A stretch of DNA of 64,000 bases, from NCBI GenBank assembly GCA_016872515.1, contig VGZR01000011.1, positions 1 through 64,000 of the forward strand, read 5' to 3'. This stretch comes from SAR202 cluster bacterium. Its GTDB lineage: Bacteria; Chloroflexota; Dehalococcoidia; Lucifugimonadales; VGZR01. Each line of letters opens with the position of its first letter. The stretch's first letter is position 1. This document shows, piece by piece, positions 9,063 to 17,578 of this stretch. The notes below the pieces were generated by a model. The model searched no databases, was not told the DNA's origin, and saw only the letters and a program-made list of their open reading frames with translations. The position numbers and the translations under genes were made by a program.

Positions 9063-9830
9063 CTACCCCATCGCTTGGTCGAGGACTTGGGCCAGGTGCA
9101 GTGGGCGGACGTTCACGCCCTGCTTGTCTAGGCCGCCGCCGATGTGCATGAGGCAACTGCTGTCGCAGGCTACGACCGTGTCCGCGCCGGTGGCCTTGAT
9201 GTACTTGACCTTGTCTTGGAGCATGGCGCCGGAGATGTCCGCGTACTTGACGGCGAAGGTGCCGCCGAAGCCGCAGCACACCTCCGACTGCTCCATCTCC
9301 ACCAGCTCCACGCCCGGCAGCGCCTTGAGCAGCTTGCGCGCCTGGGTCTTGGCCCCCAGCTCGCGGCGCAGGTGACACGCCTCGTGGTAAGTCGCCTTCG
9401 AGCGCCCCGGCGCCTTCGCAGCCTGGGCCACACGCTCCGTCGCTCCAAGCACGTCCACGACGAACTCGGAGAATTCGTACACGCGCGGGGCAAGCGCCTG
9501 GGCCTTCCCCAGCAGCGCCAGTTCGTCGTGGAACAGCTCTTGGTAGAAGACCCGCACCATGCTGGCGCACGAGCCGGACGGGATGACGATGTAGCGGTTG
9601 CCACCGGAGAAGGTCTCCAGGAACCGGCGGGCCAGCGGCTTGGCTTCCGACCAGAACCCCGAATTGAAGGCCGGCTGGCCGCAGCAGGTCTGAGCTTCGG
9701 GGAAATCTAGCTCGGCCCCTAGCCGTCTGAGCACGCGGACGGCGCTCTCGCCGACCTCGGGATAGAGCTGGTCAATGATGCAGGTGGCGAAGAGGGATGC
9801 CCTGACCGGGCTGTCAGAAGGCGAGGCCAT
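9063..9830 (-). CDS. lutA: Lactate utilization protein A (CCG-domain heterodisulfide-reductase-like)
   Basis: Subunit of LutABC related to GlpC/HdrB. It carries the two CCG cysteine-rich motifs expected of the family: EAQTCCGQPAFNSG and SEVCCGFGGTFAVKYADIS, plus the TYHEACHLRRELG motif. The ATG at 9830 was chosen because homology begins at RASLFATCIIDQLYP; the upstream 29 residues in the track are not family-like. This gives 255 aa. It overlaps the 3' end of a small membrane protein gene by 17 bases, suggesting a four-gene operon. Confidence 0.93.
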   Translation of the reverse strand: MASPSDSPVRASLFATCIIDQLYPEVGESAVRVLRRLGAELDFPEAQTCCGQPAFNSGFWSEAKPLARRFLETFSGGNRYIVIPSGSCASMVRVFYQELFHDELALLGKAQALAPRVYEFSEFVVDVLGATERVAQAAKAPGRSKATYHEACHLRRELGAKTQARKLLKALPGVELVEMEQSEVCCGFGGTFAVKYADISGAMLQDKVKYIKATGADTVVACDSSCLMHIGGGLDKQGVNVRPLHLAQVLDQAMG

Positions 9831-10065
9831 GGACCACGAAGCCCACGATCCAGGCCACCGCGAAGGCGGGGCCTCGGGCGAACAGCCAGCCTTCCGTGGC
9901 GGGCTGCGCCTTTCCATGCCGCCACAAGTACCCAGCGAACAGGACCAGCCCGGCCACCACCAGCCACATGGAGGCGGTGCTCACTCCCAAACCGAAGCCG
10001 ATGAAGAACCCGGCCAAGGCCCACAGGAGCGGAGAGTCCACGATACGCGAGAAGGACATCTGCAT
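9814..10065 (-). CDS. Small hypothetical membrane protein upstream of lutA
   Basis: From the ATG at 10065 (or 10059) the protein is about 83 aa with three hydrophobic stretches: SPLLWALAGFFIGFGLGVS, MWLVVAGLVLFAGYLW and AFAVAWIVGFVVHGLAF. No family was recognised. The end overlaps lutA by 17 bases, so it is probably translated in the same mRNA and may be membrane-linked to lactate use; this is inference from position only. Confidence 0.55.
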   Translation of the reverse strand: MQMSFSRIVDSPLLWALAGFFIGFGLGVSTASMWLVVAGLVLFAGYLWRHGKAQPATEGWLFARGPAFAVAWIVGFVVHGLAF

Positions 10066-10271
10066 GGCCAGAAAGGATACACGGGCCAAGCCGTTGCTGC
10101 AAAGGCTATGCGGGAATTGCGGCAAAAGAGGCCCCTGCACCGCTTTCAAGCAGACGAATCACACGCATGGAATCACCTAAGATATTGCCGCGAACGTATA
10201 CAAGAAACCTGGATAGTGTTTCGAATCAAGGTAACGAACGGCTAATCAGCAGCCGATTTTGGAGGTGACTG

Positions 10272-10604
10272 GTGGAAAACCCAATCACCGAAGAGTACCA
10301 AGGCGTACGCAAAGAGGTGGCCAAGCGGCGGGCGTACCGCATCTTCTACTCCCACATGGCCGCCTACATCATCGGCAACGTCTTCTTGGGCGTCTGGAAC
10401 ATCCTCACCTATTTCATCAAAGATGACACGACCCTCTGGTTTTTCGTGCCGCTCATCTTCTGGGGCATCGGACTCCTCATCCACTATATCCAGGGCGTGG
10501 CCTTGTTCAACGACTGGTGGGACAACGATGCGCGCGAGACCCGCGAGCGGCTCACGGAGATGCACGGAGCGAAAAAGGCAGTCACCGCCAAGACTGACGA
10601 ATAA
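10272..10604 (+). CDS. 2TM domain-containing protein
   Basis: A 110-aa membrane protein with a basic N-terminal segment and two helices (AAYIIGNVFLGVWNILTYFI and LWFFVPLIFWGIGLLIHYI), ending in a charged amphipathic tail. This matches the 2TM domain (PF13239) also found attached to LytTR or histidine kinase proteins, here alone. The start is GTG with a strong GGAGGTGA ribosome site six bases upstream. Function is unknown. It is followed by a strong terminator shared with the convergent Kelch gene. Confidence 0.75.
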   Translation: MENPITEEYQGVRKEVAKRRAYRIFYSHMAAYIIGNVFLGVWNILTYFIKDDTTLWFFVPLIFWGIGLLIHYIQGVALFNDWWDNDARETRERLTEMHGAKKAVTAKTDE

Positions 10605-10626
10605 GCCGAGTATTTCACGCTCGCCT

Positions 10627-10670
10627 AAAAGAGAGGGGCGTCCCGATTCGTCGGGACGCCCCTCTCTTTT
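10627..10670. terminator. Bidirectional rho-independent terminator
   Basis: A perfect 20-bp inverted repeat (AAAAGAGAGGGGCGTCCCGA and its complement) closes on a TTCG tetraloop. The outer A/T pairs supply a U-tract in both directions, so it can end the 2TM gene (+) and the Kelch gene (-). Confidence 0.93.
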
Positions 10671-10690
10671 GCACAAGGAGTTACCGATCC

Positions 10691-11905
10691 CTAGGGCGTG
10701 TACACCTCGGTGCTGGCCAGCATTCCCTCCGTACCGTTGCCTCCCATGACGACGATGCGGCCATCCGACAGGGCTCCCGCGGCGTGGTTGAACCGCGCGT
10801 CTGACATGCTGCCCGTCGCCGTCCAAGTGCCGGTTGCTGGGTCCCATATCTCCACCGTGTCACGGTTGCCTATGCCGCCGGCCACGACGACGCGCCCGTC
10901 CGGCAGCAAGCTGGCGGAGTGGTCGGCCCGCGGGACGGCGGTGTTGCCCGTGAGCGTCCACGTGTTCGCAGCGGGGTCATAGACCTCCGCCGTGATGGCC
11001 TTGCCCCTGCCGCCCACGACAAGCACGCGCCCATCCTTCAGGAGCGTTGCGGTGTGCGCCGTGCGGCCGCGGGACATATCGGCGGCCGCGGTCCAGGTGT
11101 TTGTCGCGGGGTCATAGATCTCGGTCGTCTTGATGAACGGCCCGTCGCTCTTGCCACCACCGGTGACGAGCACGCGGCCATCGTTGAGCAGCGTCGCGGT
11201 GTGCTGCTGGCGCGGCACGGACATCGGCGCGGCCACCGTCCAAGCGTTCGTCGTGGGGTCGTAGATCTCCACAGTGGCGATGGTTTTCAGCAGGTCGTCG
11301 GTCCCGCCCAAAACCATGAACCGCCCGTCTGGAAAAAGCACAGACGGCATCTCGTCGTGAGCGGCGTTCATGGCAGGGCCGACCGTCCAGGTACCAGATG
11401 CAGGGTCGTAGAACTCGACCGTGTTGATGGCGACGTCCTGTTCGCCCCATCCTGCCGCGGCGATGATTCTGCCGTCGGGCAGAAGGGCAACGGCGGCCGA
11501 TGCGCGGGGCTGGTTCATCTCGCCGCCAGGGACCCATTTCCCTGCCACGGCGTCGAAGATCTCCGCTGATTTCTCTCCGTTGAGCCAGAACCCTCCGGCG
11601 ACCGTCCTGCCACCCAGCACCATCAACCGCCCATCGGGCAGAATCACCGTGGACGGGGACTCGCGCCTGGCTTTCATATTGTCAACCTTGACGAACTTCC
11701 CAGGGGAGCCCACACCCGACTGGGCGCTGCCAGAATCGGAGCTCTTGGTCTCCGGCTTCGTTGTAGCGGCCTTTTCCTGGCCGGACCCTTCCTGCGCGGA
11801 CTCTTGGCCAGAGCCGGGCGCTGCGGCGGGAGAGCTGGCCCCGCCACATGCGATGACCAGCAAGGCCGTCACTGCAACAAGGACCACGACGATGAACCTA
11901 AACAT
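10691..11905 (-). CDS. Kelch-repeat lipoprotein
   Basis: Secreted lipoprotein folding as a Kelch beta-propeller. The chosen ATG (11905) has GGGAG six bases upstream and begins MFRFIVVVLVAVTALLVIACGG, a lipobox with Cys about 20. A Ser/Gly/Lys-rich linker follows, then seven Kelch blades marked by GRLMVLGG, GRFMVLGG, GRVLVTGG, GRVLVVGG, GRVVVAGG and GRIVVMGG, each with a YDP...TWT partner. It is likely exposed on the cell surface. The ligand is unknown. Confidence 0.88.
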   Translation of the reverse strand: MFRFIVVVLVAVTALLVIACGGASSPAAAPGSGQESAQEGSGQEKAATTKPETKSSDSGSAQSGVGSPGKFVKVDNMKARRESPSTVILPDGRLMVLGGRTVAGGFWLNGEKSAEIFDAVAGKWVPGGEMNQPRASAAVALLPDGRIIAAAGWGEQDVAINTVEFYDPASGTWTVGPAMNAAHDEMPSVLFPDGRFMVLGGTDDLLKTIATVEIYDPTTNAWTVAAPMSVPRQQHTATLLNDGRVLVTGGGKSDGPFIKTTEIYDPATNTWTAAADMSRGRTAHTATLLKDGRVLVVGGRGKAITAEVYDPAANTWTLTGNTAVPRADHSASLLPDGRVVVAGGIGNRDTVEIWDPATGTWTATGSMSDARFNHAAGALSDGRIVVMGGNGTEGMLASTEVYTP

Positions 11906-12025
11906 CAGCATCTCCCAGTGGTAATCGTTCAAGAAAGCTGAGCGGTACCCCGTTCCCGCTCAACATGATTGAAGTTTACTATATCCCCAAGAGAGTCGAG
12001 CCCGCGCACCAGCTTCCTGTGGTCT

Positions 12026-12332
12026 CTAGGCGCTCTTTCCGCGCCTTCCGGCCCGCTTGCGACGGGCATTCTTCGCCTTGACCTTGACCCAGAACAGCAC
12101 ATCGTCGCCAGACCGCTTGATGACCAAGTCCTTGCCCGCCAGCCTCGCTGCCTGCCCTAACCGCCGCCGGACCGCTCCGGCGGACTCGCCGGCCGAAGCC
12201 GAGAGCTTGCCTGCCTTCCCTTCCTCCAGCCGTTCTATGTAACCTAAAATACCCCTTGGTTATTTGCACCCTCTTCTCCGTTGCGGTTTTCAGCACCGCT
12301 TCTTGCACCGGAACCAGCTCGAACTTCGGCAT
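12026..12332 (-). pseudogene. Small conserved protein broken by a one-base frameshift
   Basis: The ATG at 12332 follows GGAAAGG and opens MPKFELVPVQEAVLKTATEK. The frame goes wrong at a GGGG run near 12257-12260. If one G is removed, translation continues as GILGYIERLEEGKAGKL and GKDLVIKRSGDDVLFWVKVK to a basic tail and TAG at 12026. The 307-base span equals 102 codons plus one base, which fits a single insertion. I think it is a conserved small protein of this lineage but cannot name it. A sequencing error in the homopolymer would make it intact. Confidence 0.65.
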
Positions 12333-12404
12333 CCTTTCCCCCCAAACAGGGTTATCCAGTTCGATAATATCTTGCTGTTTTCTCCGTTTGCAACTTCTGC
12401 ACAC

Positions 12405-12446
12405 GAACGGAGGCCGCCGCACATGTAAGTGCGGCGGCCTCCGTTC
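12405..12446 (-). terminator. Hairpin downstream of selC
   Basis: A perfect 18-bp stem (GAACGGAGGCCGCCGCAC and its complement) with a six-base loop starts 14 bases after the tRNA-Sec CCA end. There is no clear U-tract, so it may act in 3' processing or as a terminator of the selC transcript. Confidence 0.65.
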
Positions 12447-12459
12447 ACCCAATCATGGC

Positions 12460-12557
12460 TGGCGGGAGCGAGAGGGAGTCGAACCCACCGCCCCGACCGA
12501 AGGGCCGGGGCCAATGGATTTGAAGTCCACGGGACCCACCGGGGCCCATTCACTCCC
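12460..12557 (-). tRNA. selC: Selenocysteine tRNA, anticodon UCA
   Basis: The 98-base gene including encoded CCA reads on the minus strand. It has an 8-bp acceptor stem (GGGAGTGA with TCGCTCCC, one G-T pair), discriminator G and CCA. The anticodon arm is TGGACTTCAAATCCA with TCA, identical in the loop to E. coli selC. It has a long variable arm of about 8 bp with a short loop, and a T-loop GTTCGACTC. These bacterial tRNA-Sec traits (8-bp acceptor, long extra arm, UCA) leave little doubt. It delivers selenocysteine to UGA codons; two such genes are found in this window. Confidence 0.95.
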
Positions 12558-12613
12558 GTTGTTCGGCCAGGCTGTTTGAAGCCCTAGGTTATCGCCGAAA
12601 GCCTATCAGAACT

Positions 12614-12946
12614 TCAAACTTTCGTCAGGGCCCGGTCGAGCCACTTCTTGAGCTCGGTCTTCGGGACGGCGCCAACCACCTGTTCGACGGGACGCCCCCC
12701 ATTGAAGATGAGCAAGGTCGGAATGCCGCGCACGCCGTAGTGTTGTGCGGAATGGGGGTTGTCGTCAACGTTCAGTTTCGTGAACTTGACCTTCCCGTTG
12801 TACTCTTTCGCCAGGTCTTCAACGATGGGCGCAATCATCTTGCATGGCGCGCACCATTCGGCCCAAAAGTCCACCAGCACGGGGGTTGTGGACTTGAGCA
12901 CTTCAGTTTCAAACGTATCGTCACGAACCTCTATCGTATTCCCCAT
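12614..12946 (-). CDS. trxA: Thioredoxin
   Basis: Small cytoplasmic disulfide reductase. The 110-aa protein has a full thioredoxin fold with FWAEWCAPCKMIAP; the active site is CAPC rather than the common CGPC. The cis-proline loop GIPTLL is present near residue 76. A ribosome site GGGAG lies before the ATG. It is monocistronic, just downstream of the Fe-S/polyamine cluster and upstream of selC. The CAPC variant is frequent in actinobacterial and chloroflexal thioredoxins and should be active. Confidence 0.95.
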   Translation of the reverse strand: MGNTIEVRDDTFETEVLKSTTPVLVDFWAEWCAPCKMIAPIVEDLAKEYNGKVKFTKLNVDDNPHSAQHYGVRGIPTLLIFNGGRPVEQVVGAVPKTELKKWLDRALTKV

Positions 12947-13039
12947 CTATGCTCCCTTCGCAGGTATCGGGAAATTCCGACGGGCTTTGGAACCCGTTCT
13001 ATAGTTTTTGGATGCGGCTTTGCCCGCCGCGGATTCGGG

Positions 13040-13630
13040 TCATCTCTCCGGGGGGGAATATCCGCCGAACCGCGCGATGATTTGGTCGGCCTCGTTCCAC
13101 CAGAGCGTATCGGTTTTCAAACCGACAGGGATTTCGAAAAACATCCAGCCCGAGGCCTGTGTGCCGCTCGTCAGTTCGAACCCGCCCCACATTATAGGGC
13201 CAACGACGCCACTTTCGGGTGGCACTCCTTGGAGGATCTGGGCGGTCTCCAGCGGGTCCAGCATGGAGTATTTCTCGCCCTTCGAAGCGTTCCCCAGCTG
13301 GGCGGACTCTCCGTCAATGTTCATGGGGACGTAAGTGATATTACGACTGACGACGATGATTTGGACGGCAGCAATCCTTCTGCTGGGGTCTGGCACCTCT
13401 AGCTTATAGACTTTCCCCTCATAACTGAAGAGGAACTGTCTCTCAATGATAGGCCGGTAAACGTGGATCTCCAGCGTCCTCCCCTGCACAGGAACAACTT
13501 CGGCTAGACCGTCGCCGCCGCCGCACGAAACGCCAACCAAAACGGCCGCCACCAAGAGGAGCATGAGTTGCAGCGATCTCGAGAGCCGGGGAGCTAAGAG
13601 TAGCTGGACGACGGGAACAAAGGCGGTCAT
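13040..13630 (-). CDS. Hypothetical lipoprotein cotranscribed with iscS
   Basis: A 196-aa protein whose ATG directly follows the iscS stop codon, so translation is coupled. The N-terminus has a hydrophobic segment LMLLLVAAVLVGVSCGGG that fits a lipoprotein signal with Cys at about residue 36; the true start may be an internal Met nearer the signal. The mature part is mixed beta, with no recognised family or motif. Position next to cysteine desulfurase is probably operon chance. Function unknown. Confidence 0.6.
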   Translation of the reverse strand: MTAFVPVVQLLLAPRLSRSLQLMLLLVAAVLVGVSCGGGDGLAEVVPVQGRTLEIHVYRPIIERQFLFSYEGKVYKLEVPDPSRRIAAVQIIVVSRNITYVPMNIDGESAQLGNASKGEKYSMLDPLETAQILQGVPPESGVVGPIMWGGFELTSGTQASGWMFFEIPVGLKTDTLWWNEADQIIARFGGYSPPER

Positions 13631-14818
13631 CTACTCCACACCGGCCAGGGATGGCATGGAGCGCAGACGCCGGACCAGGTCGGGAAGCACGCTCATCACG
13701 TAGTCCACATCCTCATCCGTATTCTCTAACCCCACCGTCAGCCGAAGGCTCGCTTGGGCGATGGCCGCCGGACGGCCGATGGCGACCAACACGTGCGACG
13801 GCTCCAACGATGCAGATGAGCAGGCGCTCCCGCTCGATGCGCATATCCCGGCGAAGTCGAGCCCTAAGAGGATGGGCTCCCCCTCCACCGACTCGAAGGA
13901 GACATTGACGTTGTTCGGAAGGCGCTGGGTTGGGTGTCCATTCAGATAAACGCCGTCGAGCCTGCGGCGGATCTCCGCGATGATGCGGTCACGCAGCCGG
14001 GTGCAGTAAGCGCTCGCCTGCTCGCGGCTTCCGTCTGCGATGCGCAGGGCCTCGCCCATGCCGACGATGCCCGGCACGTTCTCGGTCCCTGACCTGCGCT
14101 GCCGCTCCTGCCCGCCGCCCATCTGCTGCGGCTCGAAGGGCGTGCTGCGCCGGACATACAGCGCCCCAACCCCTTTCGGCCCGTGGAACTTGTGGGCCGA
14201 AAGGCTCAGCATGTCCACGCCCAGCGCGTTTACATCGAGGTCCAAGTACCCCGCGGCCTGCACCGCGTCGGTGTGTACGACTATCGTATGCCCGAGACTC
14301 CCGGCGCGATCCTTCACTGCCTTGGCTATCTCCGCGACGGGCTCGATAGTGCCGATCTCGTTGTTGGCCATCATCACGCTGACCAGGACGGTGCGCCCGT
14401 TGACCGCTTCCGCAACCTGCGCCGGCGTCACCAGGCCGTACTGGTCCACCGGCAGATAGCTCACCTCGAAGCCGAACTGCTCCAGCTGGTGGCAGGTGTG
14501 CAGGACGGCATGGTGCTCGATGGCGGTGGTGACGATGTGGTTGCCGACGTTGCGGAGGGCGAAGGCCGCGCCTTTGAGCGCCGTATTGTCCGACTCGGTG
14601 CCCCCGCTGGTGAAGACGATCTCGCTCACCCGCGCGCCCAAGGCCCGCGCCACCTTCTCCCGCGCATCGTCCACGGCCTTGCGCGACTCCTGGGCAAGGG
14701 TGTAGATGCTGGACGGGTTGCCGAAGCTCTCCCTGAAATACGGCGTCATCGCCTTGAGGACGTCGGGGCGGACCGGCGTCGTCGCCGCGTGATCCATGTA
14801 TATGAGCTTTTCAGGCAA
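13631..14818 (-). CDS. Cysteine desulfurase (IscS/NifS family)
   Basis: PLP enzyme removing sulfur from cysteine as an enzyme persulfide for Fe-S clusters and tRNA thiolation. In this genome it could also supply selenide for SelD, which is inference. The 395-aa protein has [11 protein letters not shown] at the N-terminus, the PLP Lys in [14 protein letters not shown], the TENVPGIVG motif, and the sulfur-accepting Cys in ASSGSACSS. No IscU follows, so it looks like an IscS acting alone or a NifS-type enzyme. An extended -10 promoter lies 30 bases upstream. Confidence 0.94.
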   Translation of the reverse strand: MPEKLIYMDHAATTPVRPDVLKAMTPYFRESFGNPSSIYTLAQESRKAVDDAREKVARALGARVSEIVFTSGGTESDNTALKGAAFALRNVGNHIVTTAIEHHAVLHTCHQLEQFGFEVSYLPVDQYGLVTPAQVAEAVNGRTVLVSVMMANNEIGTIEPVAEIAKAVKDRAGSLGHTIVVHTDAVQAAGYLDLDVNALGVDMLSLSAHKFHGPKGVGALYVRRSTPFEPQQMGGGQERQRRSGTENVPGIVGMGEALRIADGSREQASAYCTRLRDRIIAEIRRRLDGVYLNGHPTQRLPNNVNVSFESVEGEPILLGLDFAGICASSGSACSSASLEPSHVLVAIGRPAAIAQASLRLTVGLENTDEDVDYVMSVLPDLVRRLRSMPSLAGVE

Positions 14819-14847
14819 GACTGACCTACCTATCCAGACATGGGGTT

Positions 14848-14856
14848 ATTCTAGCA
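14848..14856 (-). promoter_or_regulatory. Extended -10 promoter for iscS
   Basis: The minus strand reads TGCTAGAAT, an extended -10 element (TGn plus TAGAAT), 30 bases before the iscS ATG. The same motif precedes several other genes here. No clear -35 was seen, as is usual for extended -10 promoters. Confidence 0.5.
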
Positions 14857-14860
14857 CGAG

Positions 14861-15808
14861 CTAGAGGGAAGTCGCGTAGCCGATGAGCTTGTAGGTGAGC
14901 TTAGCCGCAGTGTAGGCGCAGGACTCCGGCCCTTCCCGCGGGCTCAACTCCATCACATCGAAGCCGACGATGCGCCGCGCCGCGCCAACAGCCTTCAGAA
15001 TGCCCGTCACCTCTCCCCACGACATGCCGCCTGGCTCCGGGGTACCCACCGCAGGCATCAGCGACGGATCGAGGACGTCTAGGTCAACGCTGACATATAC
15101 GTTCTCGGAAAGGCCGTCCAGTAGCCGTTCGCTCAACTCCCGCCGGCTGCCCTTGGTCTCCGGCCAGTACGTGACCGGCAGCCGTTTCTGCCGGATGAAC
15201 CGCCGCTCCCCTTCGCTGAGGCTCCGGACGCCGACGTGAACGACCGGACACGTCTCCAGCACACGGCGCGCGGCGCAGGCGTGGCTCCAACGGCTGCCCA
15301 TGTACTCGTCACGCAGGTCGGCGTGAGCATCGAAGTAGAGGACCGAGAGGTTGGGGTGAAGGTCCGCGAAAGCCCGGACCGCCCCGACGGTCACGCTGTG
15401 CTCCCCGCCTAACACGCCCACCACCTTGCCGCTCTTGGCATAGCCCGCGACGGAGCGCCGCACCGCAGCCACGACCGCTTCTGGGCCACTCACGTCGGGC
15501 ACCAGCTCCGGGGCCGTGAAGATGCCCACCTTCGCGATGTCCCGGTCAAGTTCCAGGTCGAAGTCTTCCATCTGAGCCGAGGCCGTGATGATGGCCCTGG
15601 GGCCGTAGCGCGCCCCGCCCATGTAGGAAGTGGTGCCATCGTAGGGCACAGGCAGGAGGACAACGCGCGCTGAAAGGAGGTCAGCTTCGTCTGGGGATAG
15701 GGCCAGGAACGTGGGCCAGGCGTGGCCCAAGCCTTCGGAGGGTTTCGCGGTGGCTTTCCGCCCCGATAGAGGAGCGGGAGGGAGATGCGGGGTCTTCGAC
15801 TCAGGCAT
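14861..15808 (-). CDS. speB: Agmatinase
   Basis: Ureohydrolase converting agmatine to putrescine and urea. The 315-aa protein has the binuclear manganese motifs in order: GGEHSVT, YFDAHADLRDEY, then SVDLDVLDPSLMPAVGTPEPGG. Its ATG lies within the speD 3' end, overlapping by eight bases, so the two polyamine genes form an operon. Arginine decarboxylase and spermidine synthase are not in this window. A formiminoglutamase is less likely given the pairing with SpeD. Confidence 0.92.
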   Translation of the reverse strand: MPESKTPHLPPAPLSGRKATAKPSEGLGHAWPTFLALSPDEADLLSARVVLLPVPYDGTTSYMGGARYGPRAIITASAQMEDFDLELDRDIAKVGIFTAPELVPDVSGPEAVVAAVRRSVAGYAKSGKVVGVLGGEHSVTVGAVRAFADLHPNLSVLYFDAHADLRDEYMGSRWSHACAARRVLETCPVVHVGVRSLSEGERRFIRQKRLPVTYWPETKGSRRELSERLLDGLSENVYVSVDLDVLDPSLMPAVGTPEPGGMSWGEVTGILKAVGAARRIVGFDVMELSPREGPESCAYTAAKLTYKLIGYATSL

Positions 15809-16262
15809 CCCCGCGGCCGCGCGCGCCGATGAGGTGCACCCGTTCCCGGACCATGCTTCCGTAAAGCTCTCTGGGCGTCACGAAGTCCAGCCCGCGCTCA
15901 AGCGTCCAGGTCTTCACCTCGCGCAGGCCGAACGCGGCCTTCAAGTCGTCCTGGGCCACATCGGCGTCGAACCTCTTGCAGGAGAACACGTCAATGTTGA
16001 TGTAGCCACGCTCGGGGAAGGTGTGCACACTGATGTGGCTTTCGGCGATGAGCACAAAGCCGGATACGCCCCAGTCCTCCAGCTTCTGACCGCGGTAGGT
16101 ATAGACCTGAGGCTCGATAATCTTCGTCATCCCGATGGCGGCCGGGTACTCGTCGAGGAAACGCCGGACGACTTCGGCGTCCTGGAGCTTTTCTGGCGAC
16201 CCGCCGTATCCGTCAACGACCAGGTGCAACGCACGCCCCCCAAGTCGAACTGTGCCCGGCAT
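15801..16262 (-). CDS. speD: S-adenosylmethionine decarboxylase proenzyme
   Basis: Pyruvoyl enzyme that makes decarboxylated SAM, the aminopropyl donor for spermidine. The self-cleavage site is in AESHISVHTFPERGY, where the bond before Ser breaks to give the pyruvoyl group; the processing His follows. The start at 16262 (MPGTVRLGG) has GGGAG six bases upstream, better than the ORF start at 16283. It is about 153 aa, the small prokaryotic class. First gene of the speD-speB operon. Confidence 0.93.
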   Translation of the reverse strand: MPGTVRLGGRALHLVVDGYGGSPEKLQDAEVVRRFLDEYPAAIGMTKIIEPQVYTYRGQKLEDWGVSGFVLIAESHISVHTFPERGYINIDVFSCKRFDADVAQDDLKAAFGLREVKTWTLERGLDFVTPRELYGSMVRERVHLIGARGRGDA

Positions 16263-16283
16263 CGGTGCTCCCAGCAGCGGCAA

Positions 16284-16603
16284 AAAGAAAAGGGCCCACT
16301 GCCGCGACAGGAGATATTCGATGCACTAAGCCCGAGCGACAAGGTTACCATCGTCTATCAAAGAGCACAATACCAATTTCGACTTGCTACGGCCAAGCCC
16401 GTGATATAGAATCCCTTGGTTGGCACATTCTTCCAGCGGACGAGAGGCGGGGAAAGGCCCTGGAGTTGGCGGGGCGGGACACCGTTAACATGAGACACAT
16501 GCAGCCTACGTTGCGCTCCGCTTAGCGACGCCGGGAGGAACTAGCCGGCCGGTCCCAGCGAGGCGCAGAACCTTTTCAGAGGACTACACGTACTGTATAG
16601 GCG
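16284..16603. other. Divergent intergenic region between speD and the Gld operon
   Basis: A 320-base gap with no credible gene. On the plus strand TTTTCA and TATAGG are spaced by 17 bases, with the latter ending five bases before the ATG at 16604, so the ABC operon may be transcribed with little or no leader. A second weak plus-strand box (TTGCTA...TATAGA) lies near 16382-16410. No speD promoter was recognised. Confidence 0.35.
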
Positions 16604-17578
16604 ATGATAGAACTAGACGGCGTAACGAAGTTTTTCGGCAACTACCCCGCCATCACGGACATCACCTTCCGTGTCGAGAAGGGCGAGGCGGTGGGTTTCC
16701 TCGGCCCCAACGGCGCAGGAAAGTCCACCACCATGAAAATCATCACCGCCTTCATCCCGCCGACGAGCGGCAATTGCACGGTGGCCGGCTATAACGTCGT
16801 CACCCACTCCCTCGACGTCCGGCGCCACATCGGCTACCTTCCGGAGACCGTCCCTCTCTATACCGACATGTCGGTCAAGGACTACCTCGCCTTCATGGGG
16901 AAGATACGGGGGATGTCGCAGCAGCGCATCCGCGCGCGCATCCCCGAAGTCATAGAGACATGCCGCCTCCAGGAGTACTACAACTCCTACGTTAGCAAGC
17001 TTTCCAAGGGGTTTCGCCAGCGCGTGGGCATCGCCCAGTGCATCCTTCACGAACCCGATGTCCTGGTGCTCGACGAGCCCACCATCGGCATCGACCCCAT
17101 CCAGGTCGTAGAGACCCGCAACCTCATCCGTGGCCTCGGCGGGGACCACACTCTCATCGTCAGCACGCACATCCTGCCCGAGGTCAGCATGATCTGCGAG
17201 CGGGTCGTCATCATCCACGAGGGGCAGATCGTGGCGGTGGACAAACCCGAGAACCTGGCAACCCGCCTCCGCGGCGTCGAGCGCGTCGAGATAGACGTGC
17301 GCGGCCCCACGAAGGAGGTCATGGCCACCCTCAAGGACGTGGAGGGCGTCCAGGCCGTCGAGCGCAAGCGCACGCCCGCCGGCGAGGACTTCAACACGTA
17401 TGAGATAGAGACGGTCCGCGGCTCCGATTTACGCCCACAGTTGGCCGCCGCCGTTGTCAAAGGAGGGTGGAACCTTGTCAGGCTCCAGTCCATGGGCATG
17501 AGCCTCGAAGAGATATTCCTGCGCCTCACCACGACAGAGGACCAACCGGCCGCCGTCGCGCCCGCCACCACCACATGA
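16604..17578 (+). CDS. ABC transporter ATP-binding protein (GldA-like)
   Basis: ATPase of an ABC-2 type exporter resembling the Gld system. The 324-aa protein shows Walker A GPNGAGKSTTMK near residue 36, signature LSKGFRQRVGIAQ near 138, Walker B VLVLDEPTIGIDP near 158 and an H-loop in STHILPEV. A C-terminal regulatory extension of about 90 residues follows. It heads a five-gene operon, with its stop overlapping the permease start (ATGA). There is no obvious ribosome site. GldAFG homologues serve gliding in Bacteroidetes, but in other phyla their substrate is unknown. Confidence 0.92.
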   Translation: MIELDGVTKFFGNYPAITDITFRVEKGEAVGFLGPNGAGKSTTMKIITAFIPPTSGNCTVAGYNVVTHSLDVRRHIGYLPETVPLYTDMSVKDYLAFMGKIRGMSQQRIRARIPEVIETCRLQEYYNSYVSKLSKGFRQRVGIAQCILHEPDVLVLDEPTIGIDPIQVVETRNLIRGLGGDHTLIVSTHILPEVSMICERVVIIHEGQIVAVDKPENLATRLRGVERVEIDVRGPTKEVMATLKDVEGVQAVERKRTPAGEDFNTYEIETVRGSDLRPQLAAAVVKGGWNLVRLQSMGMSLEEIFLRLTTTEDQPAAVAPATTT

